DNA of 64,000 nucleotides, taken from Laspinema palackyanum D2c. GTDB lineage: Bacteria > Cyanobacteriota > Cyanobacteriia > Cyanobacteriales > Laspinemataceae. Made by a program: the position numbers and the translations under genes. The DNA lies in the NCBI RefSeq assembly GCF_025370875.1, contig NZ_JAMXFD010000008.1:1-64000 (forward strand), read 5' to 3'. The notes beneath the pieces are model-generated. The model was not told the origin of the DNA. It ran no database searches and saw only the letters and a program-made list of their open reading frames with translations. This document shows, piece after piece, positions 10,225-19,979 of this stretch (the stretch's first letter is position 1; the number at the start of each line of letters is the position of its first letter).

Positions 10225-10655
10225 AATCTTAATTTTTATGATTTTCTGCCCCTCCACTATAAATTCTTTGGTCTCCCTCTTAACAGGGGTGATCCCGCTT
10301 TTCCCGTTCAGGGCCGGTGGGTCCCGGGAGTCAATGAGCAGTTTTGCTCAGGTTGAGTCAGAATCTGCAGAGGGGGTTCAAAAAGTTTTGCATCTTATCA
10401 CAGCCAATATTTAAGTTATGTAAAATTCTCTCAAAAATCTTTAATTTTTGTCAAGGAATCATGAATTTTGGGTTTAAATCGTTTATGCTGTCACTACATC
10501 AGTCGTTCAGCCGACATCTTAAGTCAAGAGGGTAAAGATACCTATCTGAAGAAAATGGGTGTTTTCGACCCTCTTTTACCCACCCTGATTGGTGGGAATA
10601 GATGCTCCCCTGGGCGGCAACTTTTTAAAATTTGATTGACCTGGAGTTTAAATTT
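10225..10655. promoter_or_regulatory. Divergent regulatory region between dxr and the Nif11 gene
   Basis: About 430 bases holding the promoters of both divergent genes. A TATGCT box near 10485-10490 is a candidate -10 for the Nif11 transcript. Between it and the gene lies an inverted repeat (about 10526-10573: AGAGGGT pairing with ACCCTCT, with a run of T after the right arm), which would sit in the leader and could act as an attenuator. A second small hairpin (CACCCTGATTGGTGGG) follows at about 10580-10595. Confidence 0.45.
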
Positions 10656-10889
10656 ATGACTCAGAAAAACGCAGCAGCCCTTTTCAAAGCAGTTAAAGAG
10701 GATTTAGCACTTCAACAACAAATGCAAGCGGCTAAAAATCCAGCAGCTATCAGAAAATTGGCTAAAGAACGAGGCTATAGTTTCACCGATGAAGAATTGA
10801 ATCATGAAATTAGCCAATTATCGGACGAAGAGTTATCCCGCATGATCAATCCGGGCATTGCCCCTCGGGAACACCTGATTCGCCGGTAA
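10656..10889 (+). CDS. Nif11 family leader-like peptide
   Basis: A 77-residue Nif11-domain protein. The pattern AAALFKAVKEDLALQQQMQAA, then IRKLAKERGYSFTDEELNHE, is the hallmark of the family, which includes leaders of ribosomally made peptides in cyanobacteria. The ATG at 10656 is preferred over a start eight codons upstream because CTGGAG lies about ten bases before it and the domain starts right there. No Gly-Gly cleavage motif or Cys-rich core follows the domain (it ends GIAPREHLIRR), and no modification enzyme or transporter gene is nearby. It looks like a stand-alone Nif11 protein with an unknown, perhaps regulatory, role. Confidence 0.8.
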   Translation: MTQKNAAALFKAVKEDLALQQQMQAAKNPAAIRKLAKERGYSFTDEELNHEISQLSDEELSRMINPGIAPREHLIRR

Positions 10890-10953
10890 GGTTTCACCGT
10901 GATTCCCATTGCACCCATTGGGACACTCGCTTGGGGTTAAAACCCTTTAGCCT

Positions 10954-11175
10954 GTAGAGGCGCTTCTATAAAGCGCCTCTACGGCGGGGGATAAATCCCC
11001 CGCCTAATAGCTTAAGTCGGTTAAAACCGACTGCTCATCTTATCCGGTGGTTTTTTTAGTCGTCTTTAGACGACTTTAGCTATTAGGCGGGGGATTTATC
11101 CCCCGCCGGTTGTTGAGAATGGTGCAAGATGTCAGTTTTAACCGCCTTAAGGGATTTATCCCCCGCCGGTTGTTG
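10954..11175. repeat. Cluster of five palindromes and a direct repeat
   Basis: Successive perfect inverted repeats: 10954-10982 (GTAGAGGCGCTT arm), 10983-11004 (GGCGGGGGAT arm), 11015-11032 (AGTCGGTT arm), 11058-11075 (AGTCGTCT arm) and 11086-11107 (GGCGGGGGAT arm again). The 25-base end of the last unit is directly repeated at 11151-11175. It fills the space between two convergent genes and looks like nested cyanobacterial interspersed repeats that would also end transcription from both sides. Confidence 0.75.
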
Positions 11176-11179
11176 CCAC

Positions 11180-12562
11180 TCAACCCACAATGGTTTGTTC
11201 TAAAGCCGATCGCAAATCTTGGGTTAAGTCAGCGATCGCCGATCGCCGACTGTTTTTGTAAGAATCCCAGCGATCGCTCACCCAAATGGGTTCCCCGATC
11301 GTCAACTGAACCGACTGCTTGCCTAATTCTGGACGAGAAGCGGGACGTTCTCCCTTAATCCGAGCAATAGTATCCCACACTAAGAGGGTCGTCTCTGCAA
11401 ACCGCTCAAAGGTGGGTTTTTCCCGCACATATTGTCCCGTAACTGCCACAAAACATTCCACCAATCTCATGTGCCACATTCGCAAATTGGCTTCTTCTGC
11501 CACGCGATCGGCGAGTCCTCGTTCCAAGGGAGACAATGCCTCAATATTCTCAAGATCCTCTCGATAAATCCGATCCCATCCCGCTTGTTCTAACCGTCTA
11601 CATCGGTCAATGACTGTCCCCTTAGATGGCAGTTTAAAATAGTCTTCTGCCACCTGTAGTGCCATATCCAGCAGTGCAGGAAGTCGAGTGGTTAAATCAT
11701 TTGGGTCTCCTGCCGTATCGGGTAAAGTACGATGATAAAATCGGCGATAGAAATCTTCCATTAACGATAATAAATGTTGTCCCAATCGAATTAAACGCGG
11801 GTAAAGGGAAGCCAGAGAAGGGGTGAAAGCCTCATGTTGAGGTTCTCCAGGAATGGGGAGAGAAGATAAACCGCAATCTAACTCCATTTGAGTGAGTAAC
11901 GCTGCTACAGCATCCCATTCTTCTTTTTCATATTTGTAGCGAATCCCGATGGGGAGAATTGCCACGCGATCGCCTCGATTTTCCTTCTGTAAATCCTCCA
12001 TACACCAGAATGCCAACTGAGCAATCCCCGGTTCCAACGGACTAATAATTTCATTATGTCCATTGGTCCCCCCTTCCGGAGAAGCCGCCAGAGGAAATTG
12101 ACCTTTCGCAAACAATTCACGGGCCGATCGCAACCCCTGGCGGTCTATTTTCCCTCGCACAATGGGAGTACCACCCAGTTTAGGTAAGAGAGATTCCAAC
12201 CATTTTCCCGCCCATAACGGAATGCCGCGATCGTACATAAAATGAAAATGCACCGGAGAAGCGAGGGCGATATTTTTCGACCGCGCCATTTGGGGAACTT
12301 CCTGCCAAATTAAGTGAGCAATCGGAAATGGGTCGTAGGTACTCGGATGGCGAAAAGCCATCAAAAAGCGCACTTTCTCCCCTTTAAACTGCTGATACAG
12401 TTCCACCAACTGCTCGACATTTTCCGTTGAGATCTGCGTAATCGGAGTCCGAAATTTTCTCCATAAAGGCATCACCAATTTTGCTACCTGTAACACCAAG
12501 GGATTAAAATTCGGGGGAATAAATTCTAAAGGCGGATGAGCGCCATCAATGGATTTAATCAT
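11180..12562 (-). CDS. Glycerol-3-phosphate/lysophosphatidate acyltransferase-like protein
   Basis: About 460 residues with a PlsC/GPAT acyltransferase domain in the N-terminal half. Visible motifs are RHPSTYD (the HX4D catalytic block), RGKIDRQGLRSARE (block II-like) and ASPEGGTNG (block III, acyl acceptor binding), in the right order. The C-terminal half is helical and of unknown role; the protein is longer than bacterial PlsC (about 240 residues). It probably acylates a glycerol-phosphate or lysophospholipid in the membrane, but the acceptor cannot be told. The start is taken at the ATG at 12562 (MIKSIDG); an upstream in-frame TTG is less likely. Confidence 0.8.
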   Translation of the reverse strand: MIKSIDGAHPPLEFIPPNFNPLVLQVAKLVMPLWRKFRTPITQISTENVEQLVELYQQFKGEKVRFLMAFRHPSTYDPFPIAHLIWQEVPQMARSKNIALASPVHFHFMYDRGIPLWAGKWLESLLPKLGGTPIVRGKIDRQGLRSARELFAKGQFPLAASPEGGTNGHNEIISPLEPGIAQLAFWCMEDLQKENRGDRVAILPIGIRYKYEKEEWDAVAALLTQMELDCGLSSLPIPGEPQHEAFTPSLASLYPRLIRLGQHLLSLMEDFYRRFYHRTLPDTAGDPNDLTTRLPALLDMALQVAEDYFKLPSKGTVIDRCRRLEQAGWDRIYREDLENIEALSPLERGLADRVAEEANLRMWHMRLVECFVAVTGQYVREKPTFERFAETTLLVWDTIARIKGERPASRPELGKQSVQLTIGEPIWVSDRWDSYKNSRRSAIADLTQDLRSALEQTIVG

Positions 12563-12714
12563 AGGTTTAGAAGCAATCAACAATCATTAAAAACAAAGTT
12601 GTCTAGCAATTGGAGGGTGGGATTTTTCCCATCTCTTCGGAGTAAATAGGCTTTTTCCCACTCTACAATTGCTCTATGAGATTAGCCCGCGCTTATCGGG
12701 CTTTGTCCGTATAG

Positions 12715-12760
12715 ACCCCCCATTTCCTAGCGGAACGCTGCGCGAACAGGGTGCGGGTTA
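12715..12760. repeat. Cyanobacterial dispersed repeat fragment (AGCGGAACGCTGCGCGAAC type)
   Basis: The segment around 12728-12747 matches the common cyanobacterial palindromic repeat built from GCGGAACGC and GCGCGAAC. It lies just downstream of the large membrane protein gene. A small AGCCCG/CGGGCT hairpin (12684-12702) lies close by. Confidence 0.5.
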
Positions 12761-12785
12761 AATCCGAAGAGTACCGGATTTGATA

Positions 12786-15700
12786 TTAATCCCAAGAGTC
12801 TAACTCTACCCGCCAATTTTGGAGAAGTGTGACCAATTGTTCTCGACGAGTTTCCACCGTTGCGGCAATCCAAATACAGCCAATCCCCACGAATAACCCA
12901 ATCACCCATCGCAAAAAGGGATAAAGGGAGTTGAGAATGATCAGTTGATAGATGGCATTGAGTAAAAATGTGACGGTTGCCACATAGAGAAAGGCGCGGA
13001 TTCTCAAGGTTAACCCAGCCACGCCAATCAATAAACTGACGATGCCTGAAATTAGCCAGTGAGTTGTGAGTAAACAGGTAAAGCTAATACTGCCGATCGC
13101 CAATACCCTGATCCCGTGACGGAGTTCTTTGCGATCGGGGGGTTGGAGGGTGGGTTCAACCTGGGCAAAGTATAAAATACCGGCAGCAATGGGAATAATA
13201 TAGGCGATCGGATCAGTGACGAATTGCTCCAAAAGCCCCCGCAGAATCACCCAATTGAGTAGGATAGCACTCCAATAAGTCAACCGAATTTGACGATGGA
13301 AATAACTCAGGAACACATAAAAAGCAGCGACGATCAGCGCAGAAACTGACCAAACTTGATTGGTGTCCCCGAAAAACCCGAGTCCCGTGGTGATAATCGC
13401 CAATGCGGGGAGGAGTCGCGCCATCAACCGCCAAGGTTTGAGGGGCCATCCCCAACGGTCCCAGGGGAAAACATCTAAGAAATAAGCGGCAACACAGGCG
13501 ATCGCACCCCCCCAGGCGATGAACATTTCCTGTAAATTGCCAGGAAGATATCCAAATACATAAAAGCCCACTGCTGCGGATTCAGCCATACTGATATACA
13601 CCCAAGTTTCAGCAGATTGAACCGCTTCGGGGCGATCGCGCGGATCAGATTCACCCGCTTTGAATTCGGGGAACCGACCCTGCAAGAGGGCATAATTGGT
13701 TAAAAACACCCCAGTTCCCACTCCAATCAGGTCAATCGACCCCAGGGAACTGGCTTCTGTCACACTTTCGGAGAACAGGATAATGGCACTCAACCAGACA
13801 AAACTACTCAAACCCCAGTGAGTGTGAGCAAAAAATTCGACTTCCTTTTTGGTCAAATTCAGGTAATCTGTTAACCAAGGTTCCAGCCATCGATAGTTAT
13901 AAACAATCCCTGCACCCAAGGTGGCAATGGCAATGAATTGAGCCGCATCAGGTAACCCAGAAATTTGATAATAGAGAAACTCATAAGCGGAAACAGAAAT
14001 GCCAATTAGGGCTAAATAAACCAAGGGTTTCATTTCCCGGCTGCGGCGTCCAATAGTCAAGGCAATCACCACTAATGTCAAGGTGGTTAATCCACTCCAA
14101 CTGGTGAGAGTGCCCCACCTTAATGCCTGTCCCAACACCCCATAAATTAACGGAATCACCTTCCAACTGGTGCGTAGGGGTCTGCCGGTGCGACGAATCC
14201 ACCATTCACCGGCTAAGGCGGCAACCAATCCCAGGACTAGGTTAGCGATCGCCAAACTCATCAGCGATCGCCCGAAAAATATCAAGGTTTCTGCGGCGAT
14301 TAATTCAACCGCCCAACCCAAGGCATAAAAGGTCCAAACCGCCGGAGATAACCACATCCGATAGGTGAGGGTTCCAGCTATCAAAATGGTGGCGATTAAA
14401 ATCGGCACCGAGGATTCCGCAAATCCCCCGAAATACAGATTAGAGGAATGAGTAGAAATGGCCGTTAATGCTAAACCTCCCAACCCGATCGCCCATCCTT
14501 GATAGGCTTTTGCATAAATTTGAGCCAGAGAACTGGACCGCTGTCTCGTCAAGGCATAACTGACGCACAAGGCAGCGACGGCGATCGCACTCACGACAAA
14601 CCACCCCTCTGCGGAAATGGGCGGTAGTCCAAATACCTCCATGTTTAATAACAGGGATACAAAACATAATCCAAAGCCAATGGCGATCGCCGCTACAACG
14701 GTCCGTTGCCATAACCGGGTATTCACCAGCATCAACACTGTGGCGATTCCCCATCCCAATAACGAGGTGGGTGCGGTCAAGGACACTAAAGGCTGGGCCA
14801 GAATTAACGTTGCAATACTCAAGCCCGTTGCCACCGGGCGGCGATCGGGGGAAAAATGTGCGATCGCAGTCAATGCCAAGGGAGTCGCCAACCACGGGAT
14901 TCCCCAATGTGCGGCATCAACATAGAATAACCCCTCATAATTGCCCACCCAGAAGATATAACTGACACTCGCCAGTCCTAAACCAATGGGCCAACAACTT
15001 TCAATCCAAGCTGAAATCCGCAGATTCAACGCCAAATCAGGCTTGAATTCTAAAGTGAGAGAAACTGCCCATTCTGCGATTGCCAGAGCTAATAAAATTA
15101 GCCCCCAAAGGAAGATGGATAACCGGGGAAATCCCCAATGAACAAAGGACAACAGGGCCAGCAGTCCGCTCACATGACTTAGGTAAACCAAAAAGTCAAA
15201 AGGCCCAAACTCTCCTGGACGGATGGGACGAGCAGGAGTGGGGCTGTGAGTTCGCCACTTTAACCGGCGATCGGTCACCACGGCTAGAGTGAGAGTAGAA
15301 GCCAATAAATTCAGCGATCGCATGGAAGAGGCGGGGATACTCAACAGGGTGAGAATCACTCCAAATCCCAAGGCCCAAATATCCCCGGCTTTGGCTGAAA
15401 CTTTCGCCCCCTGCTCTAATTGAGCCGGTGGGCGACGATACAACCAGTCGGTTAGCCAGACGACAAAGAGTAGATAGGGAAAGAAGGTTAAGCCCAGCAA
15501 TGCCCAAGGACTCTGTTGTGCCTGAGCCAGTTGTGTCCCCGTGGCGATCGCACTGGTGCGAACGGTTGGGGGAATAATATCGCGAATTAACCAATAGGCT
15601 TGTAAGGTGATTGTAAAAATTGCAATCGTATCAAACAAGTGGAAAAATCGAGGGAGGCGACGACCCAGCCACCATAAAGCTAAAGCACTAATCGCGATCG

Positions 15701-16865
15701 CCTGCCAGGGTTGCTCTCCCACGGAAACTAACCAACCGGCAAACATCAACCATCCCCCTAAATAACCGAAGAGTTGAGGAGGATTAGCTCTCACTGGAGT
15801 GGGGAGAATTGCCACTCCAGTGAGAGGGGGTATAGGCTCTCTAACGGGGGTAGGGTCTTTTGTGAGGTCCGATTCCAAGATGATCCAACCGCCAATAGCG
15901 ATCGCCAATCCTAACTGAGCGATCGGCACCCCGACTCCAAAAATTGCCCGTCCGCAGAGAATCGCTAAAGCGTAGGAGAAGAGGAGAATCTTAAAAGGTT
16001 GAAGGTTAGAAGGTAAGGGGGATTCGGAGTTAACAACTGATTTTTTCTTCTGAGGAGACACCGTAGCCAAAGCTGTTGCGATCGTTCCCAGATAAACGGC
16101 GATCGTGGCCAATCCCGGGAATGACCATCCCCAATGGAGATAACACAGGACGGGGTAAACCGCCAAGGGAAACAGAGTCCGTCGGGATTGGCGATGATCG
16201 CCCAAAAGCAAGGGAAGAACCTGCCAAGCGATGAAACTTAGGACAGGGGTAGCAACGGCGATCGCCCCCCATCCCAAAGGCGACTGCCACAAGCCAAACC
16301 CATCCATTGTCCAAAAATTCACCGGCAGCAGCAACAGACTCACCCATTGCAAGGTTTGAGCCGTCAGCCGTAATTGAGCCTGTCGCTGCGCCCAAACACT
16401 CACTCCCCAGAAAATAAGAGTATAGGCAAATAAGACCAAATACTGACCGGCTGGGGGAAATCGCTCCCACTGGGTGGCCGCCAGGACCCCAGAAGAGAGC
16501 ACCACCATAAACACCCCCAGAAACAGTAACCAGCGAACACTCAGTTCCGCCATCAGAGACTGTATCCATTGAGGTTTAGGCGGTTGACGCGGAGTCGTTG
16601 TTTTAGTCGCGGCGACAGGAGATGAAACGGGAAGGAGTACAGGCTCATCCGCCCACTCCTCCTCCTCCACCTTCTGAGCGATCGGTGATACAATCACCTG
16701 GGGTTCCGGTAACGGTTCACTCAGATAGGTTCGGCACAGAACTTTTACCTGTGCATCCGAGAGTAACCCCAGACTCACTAAAGTATCAAGCTTTGCCAAG
16801 AGACCGGGTTCACGGAGTCGGAGTTTTACTTCAAGTTCAATCGGTAGCTCAGTGTCAGAAGACAT
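12786..16865 (-). CDS. Very large polytopic membrane protein
   Basis: A 1359-residue protein. The first about 110 residues are soluble, with a short helical start (KLDTLVSLGLLSDAQVKVLC) and a Pro/Thr-rich linker; the rest is a near-continuous series of hydrophobic helices, about 35-40 by eye. The layout (short soluble N-terminus, then DUF2157-like helix pairs) resembles uncharacterised cyanobacterial membrane proteins. No transporter signature, catalytic motif or cofactor site is visible. Function unknown. Codon use and HIP1 density match the surrounding chromosome, so it is not obviously foreign. The gene appears monocistronic. Confidence 0.75.
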   Translation of the reverse strand: MSSDTELPIELEVKLRLREPGLLAKLDTLVSLGLLSDAQVKVLCRTYLSEPLPEPQVIVSPIAQKVEEEEWADEPVLLPVSSPVAATKTTTPRQPPKPQWIQSLMAELSVRWLLFLGVFMVVLSSGVLAATQWERFPPAGQYLVLFAYTLIFWGVSVWAQRQAQLRLTAQTLQWVSLLLLPVNFWTMDGFGLWQSPLGWGAIAVATPVLSFIAWQVLPLLLGDHRQSRRTLFPLAVYPVLCYLHWGWSFPGLATIAVYLGTIATALATVSPQKKKSVVNSESPLPSNLQPFKILLFSYALAILCGRAIFGVGVPIAQLGLAIAIGGWIILESDLTKDPTPVREPIPPLTGVAILPTPVRANPPQLFGYLGGWLMFAGWLVSVGEQPWQAIAISALALWWLGRRLPRFFHLFDTIAIFTITLQAYWLIRDIIPPTVRTSAIATGTQLAQAQQSPWALLGLTFFPYLLFVVWLTDWLYRRPPAQLEQGAKVSAKAGDIWALGFGVILTLLSIPASSMRSLNLLASTLTLAVVTDRRLKWRTHSPTPARPIRPGEFGPFDFLVYLSHVSGLLALLSFVHWGFPRLSIFLWGLILLALAIAEWAVSLTLEFKPDLALNLRISAWIESCWPIGLGLASVSYIFWVGNYEGLFYVDAAHWGIPWLATPLALTAIAHFSPDRRPVATGLSIATLILAQPLVSLTAPTSLLGWGIATVLMLVNTRLWQRTVVAAIAIGFGLCFVSLLLNMEVFGLPPISAEGWFVVSAIAVAALCVSYALTRQRSSSLAQIYAKAYQGWAIGLGGLALTAISTHSSNLYFGGFAESSVPILIATILIAGTLTYRMWLSPAVWTFYALGWAVELIAAETLIFFGRSLMSLAIANLVLGLVAALAGEWWIRRTGRPLRTSWKVIPLIYGVLGQALRWGTLTSWSGLTTLTLVVIALTIGRRSREMKPLVYLALIGISVSAYEFLYYQISGLPDAAQFIAIATLGAGIVYNYRWLEPWLTDYLNLTKKEVEFFAHTHWGLSSFVWLSAIILFSESVTEASSLGSIDLIGVGTGVFLTNYALLQGRFPEFKAGESDPRDRPEAVQSAETWVYISMAESAAVGFYVFGYLPGNLQEMFIAWGGAIACVAAYFLDVFPWDRWGWPLKPWRLMARLLPALAIITTGLGFFGDTNQVWSVSALIVAAFYVFLSYFHRQIRLTYWSAILLNWVILRGLLEQFVTDPIAYIIPIAAGILYFAQVEPTLQPPDRKELRHGIRVLAIGSISFTCLLTTHWLISGIVSLLIGVAGLTLRIRAFLYVATVTFLLNAIYQLIILNSLYPFLRWVIGLFVGIGCIWIAATVETRREQLVTLLQNWRVELDSWD

Positions 16866-17133
16866 GGGAAGGCCCTCATAGCGCTTAACCAGATTATGCG
16901 CTATCTTTTCTCAATTGGGCGATCGGCCAGAGCCAAATTCATAAACTGTCACAAGCCCCAACCCCAGCCCCCTAAAAGTTCGTAGTAACGACTTCAGTCG
17001 TTATCCCCCCGTCGGTGTCACAACTGCAAACATTCCCCAGATTAATAACCGTTAAAGAATCTGAAAAATTGCCCCAATTCACTCATATCCCCTGTTTAAG
17101 GTTCAAACGTCCACAAACTAACTCATCCAACCT
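16866..17133. other. Intergenic region with a TAACGACT palindrome
   Basis: Contains TAACGACT/AGTCGTTA at 16986-17003 inside the common cyanobacterial repeat type TTCGTAGTAACGACTTCAG. A partner toxin gene for the upstream antitoxin would be expected here but no PIN-domain frame is present. Confidence 0.5.
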
Positions 17134-17550
17134 TTACCCCCGTTTTTCATCAATCTGTTTCTTGTAGTCCAGCACATCTTCATACCGCACCGATCGCGTT
17201 GTCTCCACTGTTTGGGAGGGTATTTCTCCCGAGTCCAGTAATTCCACCAAATACGGATGGGACACCTCTAAAATATTGGCCGCTTCTTGAGTCGTGAGTT
17301 CTGCGGGGAAGGAAACAAGGCTAACGGCTCTCCCCTGAGCCATCTGTTCTAAAATGTCAACCAACATCAGAAAAGCCGACTCAGGGATTGCGATCGCCTG
17401 AGTTTTCATTTCATCAGTCTTGATTATAATTTCGGGTTTCTTTCCCTCGGTGTAAAGTGCCAAAATCTGGCTAATTTCCTTCGCTAATTTAGCCTCTTCC
17501 TCTGTCGGAGGTAAAGGATACACAGATGTAAAATTAGAACCGTTCATCAT
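17134..17550 (-). CDS. HTH (excisionase-type) antitoxin, orphan
   Basis: About 138 residues from the ATG at 17550; GAGAGG lies just upstream of a run of three ATG codons at 17553, 17550 and 17547. The C-terminal half carries an MerR/excisionase-type DNA-binding fold (ELTTQEAANILEVSHPYLVELLDSGEIPSQ, then RSVRYEDVLDYKKQ). This is the known antitoxin architecture usually paired with a PIN-domain (DUF3368/VapC-like) toxin encoded directly downstream. No such toxin is found within the next 270 bases, so the partner is lost or elsewhere. The gene probably binds its own promoter. Confidence 0.75.
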   Translation of the reverse strand: MMNGSNFTSVYPLPPTEEEAKLAKEISQILALYTEGKKPEIIIKTDEMKTQAIAIPESAFLMLVDILEQMAQGRAVSLVSFPAELTTQEAANILEVSHPYLVELLDSGEIPSQTVETTRSVRYEDVLDYKKQIDEKRG

Positions 17551-17592
17551 CATAACCTCTCGTATGGCTTCAGTACAGCAGCAGGAAGACAA

Positions 17593-17882
17593 GCGAGCTT
17601 TTTGACAAAATCTCGGCCAAGAAAGCCCACAATTATCGCCAGAAACCCGGTTTCTTATCCCCTTTCTCTAAATATAAAGCCTCTAAAAACCCATCTCAAA
17701 AGGCAGCGTCTTAAAGGCTTTAGCTTGTCTTAAAATCATTAGTTAACAAGAAACAACCTTAACCTAAAACCCCCTAGAATTGTTGCAAAATTCTAAAAAG
17801 CCCCCCTTAAAAAGGGGGGTTGGGGGGATCTCTACAGTATTTTGCAAGAGGTCTATTAAGTGTGGGTTCAGGCAAAAAGCCC
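17593..17882. repeat. Intergenic repeats between the RNase gene and the antitoxin
   Basis: Holds one AGAAACCCGGTTTCT palindrome (17641-17655) and, at about 17797-17824, a GCCCCCCTT/AAGGGGGG hairpin followed by TTGGGGGGATC, a widespread cyanobacterial repeat. The latter lies about 60 bases past the RNase stop codon and probably serves as its 3' end structure. Confidence 0.6.
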
Positions 17883-19898
17883 TTACAATTGAGCGGTTTG
17901 ATACACCATCTCTTGGAAATGGATCTGATCCTCTCGGGGATCCGCATAAGCGACTTGCAGATCTAGCCGATCGCCCAAGGAAACCGCCCGAGGGAAACGC
18001 CATGCCAACTCGATGCCAATATCTTCCAACAGAATCAACCCGAGATTTTCATCCTCACGCAACCAGCGCAACACCACCGCCTGCCACACTTCCCCGGAAT
18101 GACGGCGCAGATATTCCAAAATCCAATACCGATTGGTTTGGCGTTCCACCAAAGATGCCTCTCGCACCGCCATCCCGATACTCTGGACAATTTCCTGCAC
18201 CTCTAACACCCCCAAGGGTAACGGGTCCCCCCGCAGGTGCGCTTTAATCTGGAAATGGGCCAATAAATCGCTATAGCGGCGAATTGGAGAAGTCACCTGG
18301 ATATAAGCATCCAACCCCAAACTGGCATGACGGGAGGGAGTTGTTGCCATCTCGCTTTTTGGCATACAGCGCCGGATCGCACTCGATCGCACCGGACCCG
18401 CCGGTAAAATCAGCAATTCCTCTTCCGGAGGCAATTCCGGCTGAGGTTGGCCCCGAAAAGGAACCGGAATATTGTGGGTTTGGGCATAGCGTGCACCCAG
18501 TTCCCCAGCCAAAATCATCATTTCCGCCACCAATTGCCGAGACGGACAATCTTCCAAGAGTTGGACCGTGATTTCCTCATTCTCATCTACCTTGATGGAG
18601 GAATCCGGCATGGAAATAGTAATGGCCCCTTGAGCCACCCGCCACGCATGGCGACGTTTTGACCAAGCGGCGATCGCGCTAATTTCCGGTTCCGCTTGTA
18701 ACCCGAGTTGCAACATCTCATCCACATCATCGTAAGTCAGCCGATAAGTCGGCTTAATCGTAGACACATGGATGCTATATTCCGCTACCGCGCCACTCTC
18801 CTCTAAAATCACCGAAAAACTTAGGGCCGCGCAAAGTTGCGACTGCACCAAACTCATGGGACCCGTTGCCAGTTCATGGGGAAACATGGGCACCATCCCC
18901 GTCGGCAGATAAACCGTAGTGCTGCGCCGACGGGCTTCTAAATCTAATTCATCCCCCGGAGACAGCAAGCGCGTCGGGTCTGCGATATGAATCCACAGCC
19001 GTTGACGGCCATCTTCCAGGTATTCCAAACTCACCCCATCATCGATTTCTAGGGTGCTTTCATCATCGATGGTATAGACCTTGAGATGGGTCAAATCTAG
19101 GCGGTTGTTTGCATCCAGATCAGGAGGCGGAAAATTCAAACACCGTTGGGCCACTTCCAGTACCTTGATAGAAAAATGAGTTGGGATCTGAGTTCGCCGT
19201 AAAACTAAATTTTCGTGTTCAGACCACACCTTTAACTCTACCAAAAGCTTAAAGGCAGCTTGGGGCGTATCGGTCCGGCCTAGAGATGAGAGAGTTTCCT
19301 TGGCTTGATTGCGTTCTCGCGCTTCTTCTGCCAGGGCCGCATATTTTTCTAGGGCTTCAATGCGGATGCGATCGCTACTTTCCCACTCCACCAGATCCCC
19401 AGCGAGTCGTTGCTGCACCCGGGCCACAAAATTGCCCCACTCTTGCTGTCGTTGGGTTTCTACTTCCTGTTGGTGCTTGAGTTCCGCAACCTGCGTGGCC
19501 GATCGCGGCTCATAGCGGTCCCCTTTTTGCTTGAAATAGAGCTTATCCTCAGACAGCAACAAGTAAGAGGCATAGCGATTAGGCGGCTCATTTTCTGAAA
19601 AGAGCAACATCGCCATTTCCCCGGGGTCAACCCCCCGGTTTTCCTCGACCAAGATTTCCCACGCCACCTCTAAACTATCCGGGTCGAGATATTTCTCTAC
19701 TTCCTTGCGGAAGTTCGGGATATCGGAGGGTTTATAGGAACCTCCACCGATTTCGTAGGCGATTTGTCTGGGTGGAATGCTATTGGCTTGACCGTTTTCA
19801 TCCACCACAACCCAGTTTTTCTTGCCATCCGGACGGTCGGCTACGGCTAGACGTCGGTCCCCGTTCAGCCGATATTCGAGCAGCGTTCCCTTTTCCAC
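17883..19898 (-). CDS. rnb: RNase II/R family 3'-5' exoribonuclease
   Basis: A 671-residue RNB-domain exonuclease that degrades single-stranded RNA from the 3' end. The N-terminus is a cyanobacterial/plastid-type domain instead of classical cold-shock domains. The RNB core starts at about residue 270 with DLTHLKVYTIDDESTLEIDDGVS, holding the Asp cluster that binds catalytic magnesium, followed by WIHIADPTRLL, the PTGMVPMFP segment and SPIRRYSDLLAHFQ near 530. An S1-like C-terminal domain (about 590-660) follows. Length and layout fit the cyanobacterial RNase II/R group. It lies 81 bases downstream of rpsR on the same strand and could share its transcript. The II versus R choice cannot be settled from sequence. 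Confidence 0.88.
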   Translation of the reverse strand: MEKGTLLEYRLNGDRRLAVADRPDGKKNWVVVDENGQANSIPPRQIAYEIGGGSYKPSDIPNFRKEVEKYLDPDSLEVAWEILVEENRGVDPGEMAMLLFSENEPPNRYASYLLLSEDKLYFKQKGDRYEPRSATQVAELKHQQEVETQRQQEWGNFVARVQQRLAGDLVEWESSDRIRIEALEKYAALAEEARERNQAKETLSSLGRTDTPQAAFKLLVELKVWSEHENLVLRRTQIPTHFSIKVLEVAQRCLNFPPPDLDANNRLDLTHLKVYTIDDESTLEIDDGVSLEYLEDGRQRLWIHIADPTRLLSPGDELDLEARRRSTTVYLPTGMVPMFPHELATGPMSLVQSQLCAALSFSVILEESGAVAEYSIHVSTIKPTYRLTYDDVDEMLQLGLQAEPEISAIAAWSKRRHAWRVAQGAITISMPDSSIKVDENEEITVQLLEDCPSRQLVAEMMILAGELGARYAQTHNIPVPFRGQPQPELPPEEELLILPAGPVRSSAIRRCMPKSEMATTPSRHASLGLDAYIQVTSPIRRYSDLLAHFQIKAHLRGDPLPLGVLEVQEIVQSIGMAVREASLVERQTNRYWILEYLRRHSGEVWQAVVLRWLREDENLGLILLEDIGIELAWRFPRAVSLGDRLDLQVAYADPREDQIHFQEMVYQTAQL

Positions 19899-19979
19899 GA
19901 TCGATACCCCAGCGTTTAGGTTTTAGACTTTAGATATCAGATCGCACCTAAAATCTAAAAGCCTTCAGTGCCACTATTT

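Noticed and set aside
12727-12909. Open frame overlapping the 3' end of the large membrane protein gene
   Set aside because: It is a shadow of that gene in another frame.
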